Assembly: GCF_002843305.1 (NCBI RefSeq)
Contig: NZ_PGSG01000098.1
Location: 1 to 33,362 of the forward strand
Length of the DNA stretch: 33,362 bases
Reading direction: 5' to 3'
From: Streptomyces barkulensis
GTDB lineage: Bacteria > Actinomycetota > Actinomycetes > Streptomycetales > Streptomycetaceae
Positions 32,157-33,362 of the stretch are shown one piece after another. The translations under genes were made by a program, and so were the position numbers. Below the pieces are notes generated by a model, which searched no databases, had not been told where the DNA came from, and saw only the letters and a list, made by a program, of their open reading frames with translations. Within the stretch, counting starts at the first letter, position 1, and the number at the start of each line of letters is the position of its first letter.

Positions 32157-33362
32157 CTACGGTTCTGAGACCATTGGCCGACTGTGTTCGGTGGCGTTAT
32201 CGCCCCTTCCTGTCGCCGAGTCTTGCTTCTTGGCCTGTTTCACCAGTCGGCTTGCTGTGCGGTTGGGGATCTGCAGGCGTCTTCCTGCTTCTGCTCCGGT
32301 GAGGTCGGGCTGGGCGCGGAGCAGTTCTTGTATTTTACGGTATCGCTCATCTCTTTCTTTTTTGGGGATGTTCCCTCGCTTGTGGCGATTTGAAGTTTCT
32401 CCTGTCTCTTCGCGTGGTTTGCTTACCGCTTTCTCCGCATGGTAGGGCTCGGGCACGGGGGCGCTGCACCTGTGAGTTTGCGCTTTCGGTGCGGGGCTGT
32501 GGGGGAAGTTTTGTGTTTTGTTGGGAGCGGTGGCCTGCTCGCCGGAATGGGGCTGGTGATCGCCGTCCTGGACGCCGCGGTTGTTTGGCGTGGTGTCGGG
32601 TCGGGGCGTGAGGGGCTTCGGTGGTTCGCCGCGTTGTTCGTGGTTGTCAAAGCTGTGGGGGCGGGTGGCTTGAGCAGCCGGGGTGCCTTCATGTACGGGC
32701 GGCGTGGCCGGCGCCTGGGGCTGGCTTGCTATGCGTACCTGTCTGGGCGGTGCCGAGGCATGTTGGTTCTCTGTGGAGGCTTGCTTGTTCCCCATGAAGA
32801 CCACGGGTTCGATGCCCGCGGCGGCCAGCCCGGCCGGGCCGGTCTCCGCCAGCGGCACCCCGTACCGGGCCAGCCGCAGCGGCATCAGCGCCTTCACCGG
32901 CGCCCGCCGCTTCCAGCCGCGCCCGTAGCGCGCCCGCAGCCGCGCCTCGTAGATGAGGCGGTCCTGCTCCATGCGGATCACCTGGTCGTAGGAGCGCAGC
33001 TCCCACAACTTCATCCGGCGCCACAGCCGGAAGGTGGAGGGGAAGGCCAGCAGCCAGCGCGAGATCCGCACGCCCTCCATGTGCTTGTCGGCGGTGATGT
33101 CGGCGATCCGGCCGACCGCGTGCCGCGCGGCCTCGACCGCGACGACGAACAGCACCGGGATCACCGCGTGCATCCCGACCCCCAGCGGGTCGGGCCAGGC
33201 GGCGGCGCCGTTGAAGGCGATGGTGGCGGCCGTCAGCAGCCAGGCGGTCTGCCGCAGCATCGGGAAGGGGATGCGGATCCAGGTCAGCAGCAGGTCCAGG
33301 GCGAGCAGCACCACGATCCCGGCGTCGATGCCGATGGGGAAGAACGGCGCGAAGCCGCCGAA
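32157..33362 (-). CDS. DUF2637 (SpdB-like) membrane protein with C-terminal helix-turn-helix, partial
   Basis: The frame is open through the right edge of the window (PFFPIGIDAGIVVLLALDLL at the edge), so the N-terminus is missing. At least 400 residues are visible. Three hydrophobic segments (LLALDLLLTW, AWLLTAATIAFNGAAAW, HAVIPVLFVVAVEAARHAVG) form the end of the DUF2637 domain, followed by SRWLLAFPSTFRLWRRMKLW and a basic helix YEARLRARYGRGWKRRAPVK. This family is associated with plasmid transfer and spread functions in Streptomyces. A long Pro/Gln/His-rich linker leads to a C-terminal HTH (LRAQPDLTGAEAGRRLQIPN, RTASRLVKQAK). The linker and tail (32160-32700) are markedly less GC-rich than the rest. 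It likely works with the relaxase in conjugation. Confidence 0.85.
   Translation of the reverse strand, partial: FGGFAPFFPIGIDAGIVVLLALDLLLTWIRIPFPMLRQTAWLLTAATIAFNGAAAWPDPLGVGMHAVIPVLFVVAVEAARHAVGRIADITADKHMEGVRISRWLLAFPSTFRLWRRMKLWELRSYDQVIRMEQDRLIYEARLRARYGRGWKRRAPVKALMPLRLARYGVPLAETGPAGLAAAGIEPVVFMGNKQASTENQHASAPPRQVRIASQPQAPATPPVHEGTPAAQATRPHSFDNHEQRGEPPKPLTPRPDTTPNNRGVQDGDHQPHSGEQATAPNKTQNFPHSPAPKAQTHRCSAPVPEPYHAEKAVSKPREETGETSNRHKRGNIPKKERDERYRKIQELLRAQPDLTGAEAGRRLQIPNRTASRLVKQAKKQDSATGRGDNATEHSRPMVSEP

Noticed and set aside
31542..32168. A 208-codon plus-strand open frame right of IS701
   Set aside because: Starts at the IS boundary without a ribosome site and lacks motifs. The minus strand has the more protein-like fragment.
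1..33362. CRISPR arrays, tRNA or rRNA genes
   Set aside because: No regularly spaced repeats, cloverleaf-like segments or rRNA sequence were recognised on either strand.

Overview
The window is high-GC actinobacterial DNA, almost certainly from Streptomyces or a close relative. The evidence is strong G/C bias at third codon positions, frequent GTG starts, purine-rich ribosome sites, Streptomyces-type IS256/IS630/IS5/IS701/IS30/IS21 transposases, an actinobacterial MobF relaxase-helicase and a DUF2637 (SpdB-like) protein. It looks like accessory DNA: a conjugative or formerly conjugative plasmid, an integrated element, or a chromosome-arm island. Mobile-element debris is dense, and intact genes survive between the pieces.

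Bases 1-7450 are a graveyard. Two IS256 copies carry a Trp codon changed to TGA, and a third copy is interrupted by a 1,148-bp IS21-type element. Gene ends from elsewhere lie between them: DUF1349, an ABC solute-binding protein and DUF3732. Two genes look intact: a putative PD-(D/E)XK protein (3066-4091) and a small membrane protein (4190-4525). The IS21-type element (5968-7115) has 49-bp terminal inverted repeats and a 5-bp target duplication. It lacks istA, retains only a wrecked istB, and carries a passenger gene.

Bases 7637-10083 hold a small secreted protein and a trypsin-like protease. They converge on a perfect 21-bp hairpin terminator and share a propeptide-like motif. A complete IS5-family element follows. 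Bases 10305-13570 hold a frameshifted small Cys-containing gene, a translationally coupled pair (four-TM protein, then coiled-coil protein) and a three-S1-domain RNA-binding protein. The coiled-coil protein ends in a module that also occurs near the C-terminus of the relaxase in this window, which suggests a transfer-related role.

Bases 13567-16053 are nested transposons: an IS30 fragment, a bounded IS630 element with an internal 66-bp tandem duplication, and an IS5 remnant. Then come a hypothetical gene, a SUKH (SMI1/KNR4) protein and the large TraA-type relaxase-helicase (17866-22584).

Bases 22600-27500 carry a HIT-family protein, a coupled pair of unknown genes (the second frameshifted) and a compact three-gene operon: a 51-aa ORF, an ECF sigma factor and a SEL1-like protein, all overlapping by 4 bases. 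Bases 27888-31538 are two related IS5 elements flanking a small hypothetical gene, then an IS701 element inserted into the CTAG that borders the second IS5. The right edge is a partial DUF2637 protein with a C-terminal helix-turn-helix. The relaxase and DUF2637 gene are the clear transfer functions. The coiled-coil/membrane pair is a plausible additional component.
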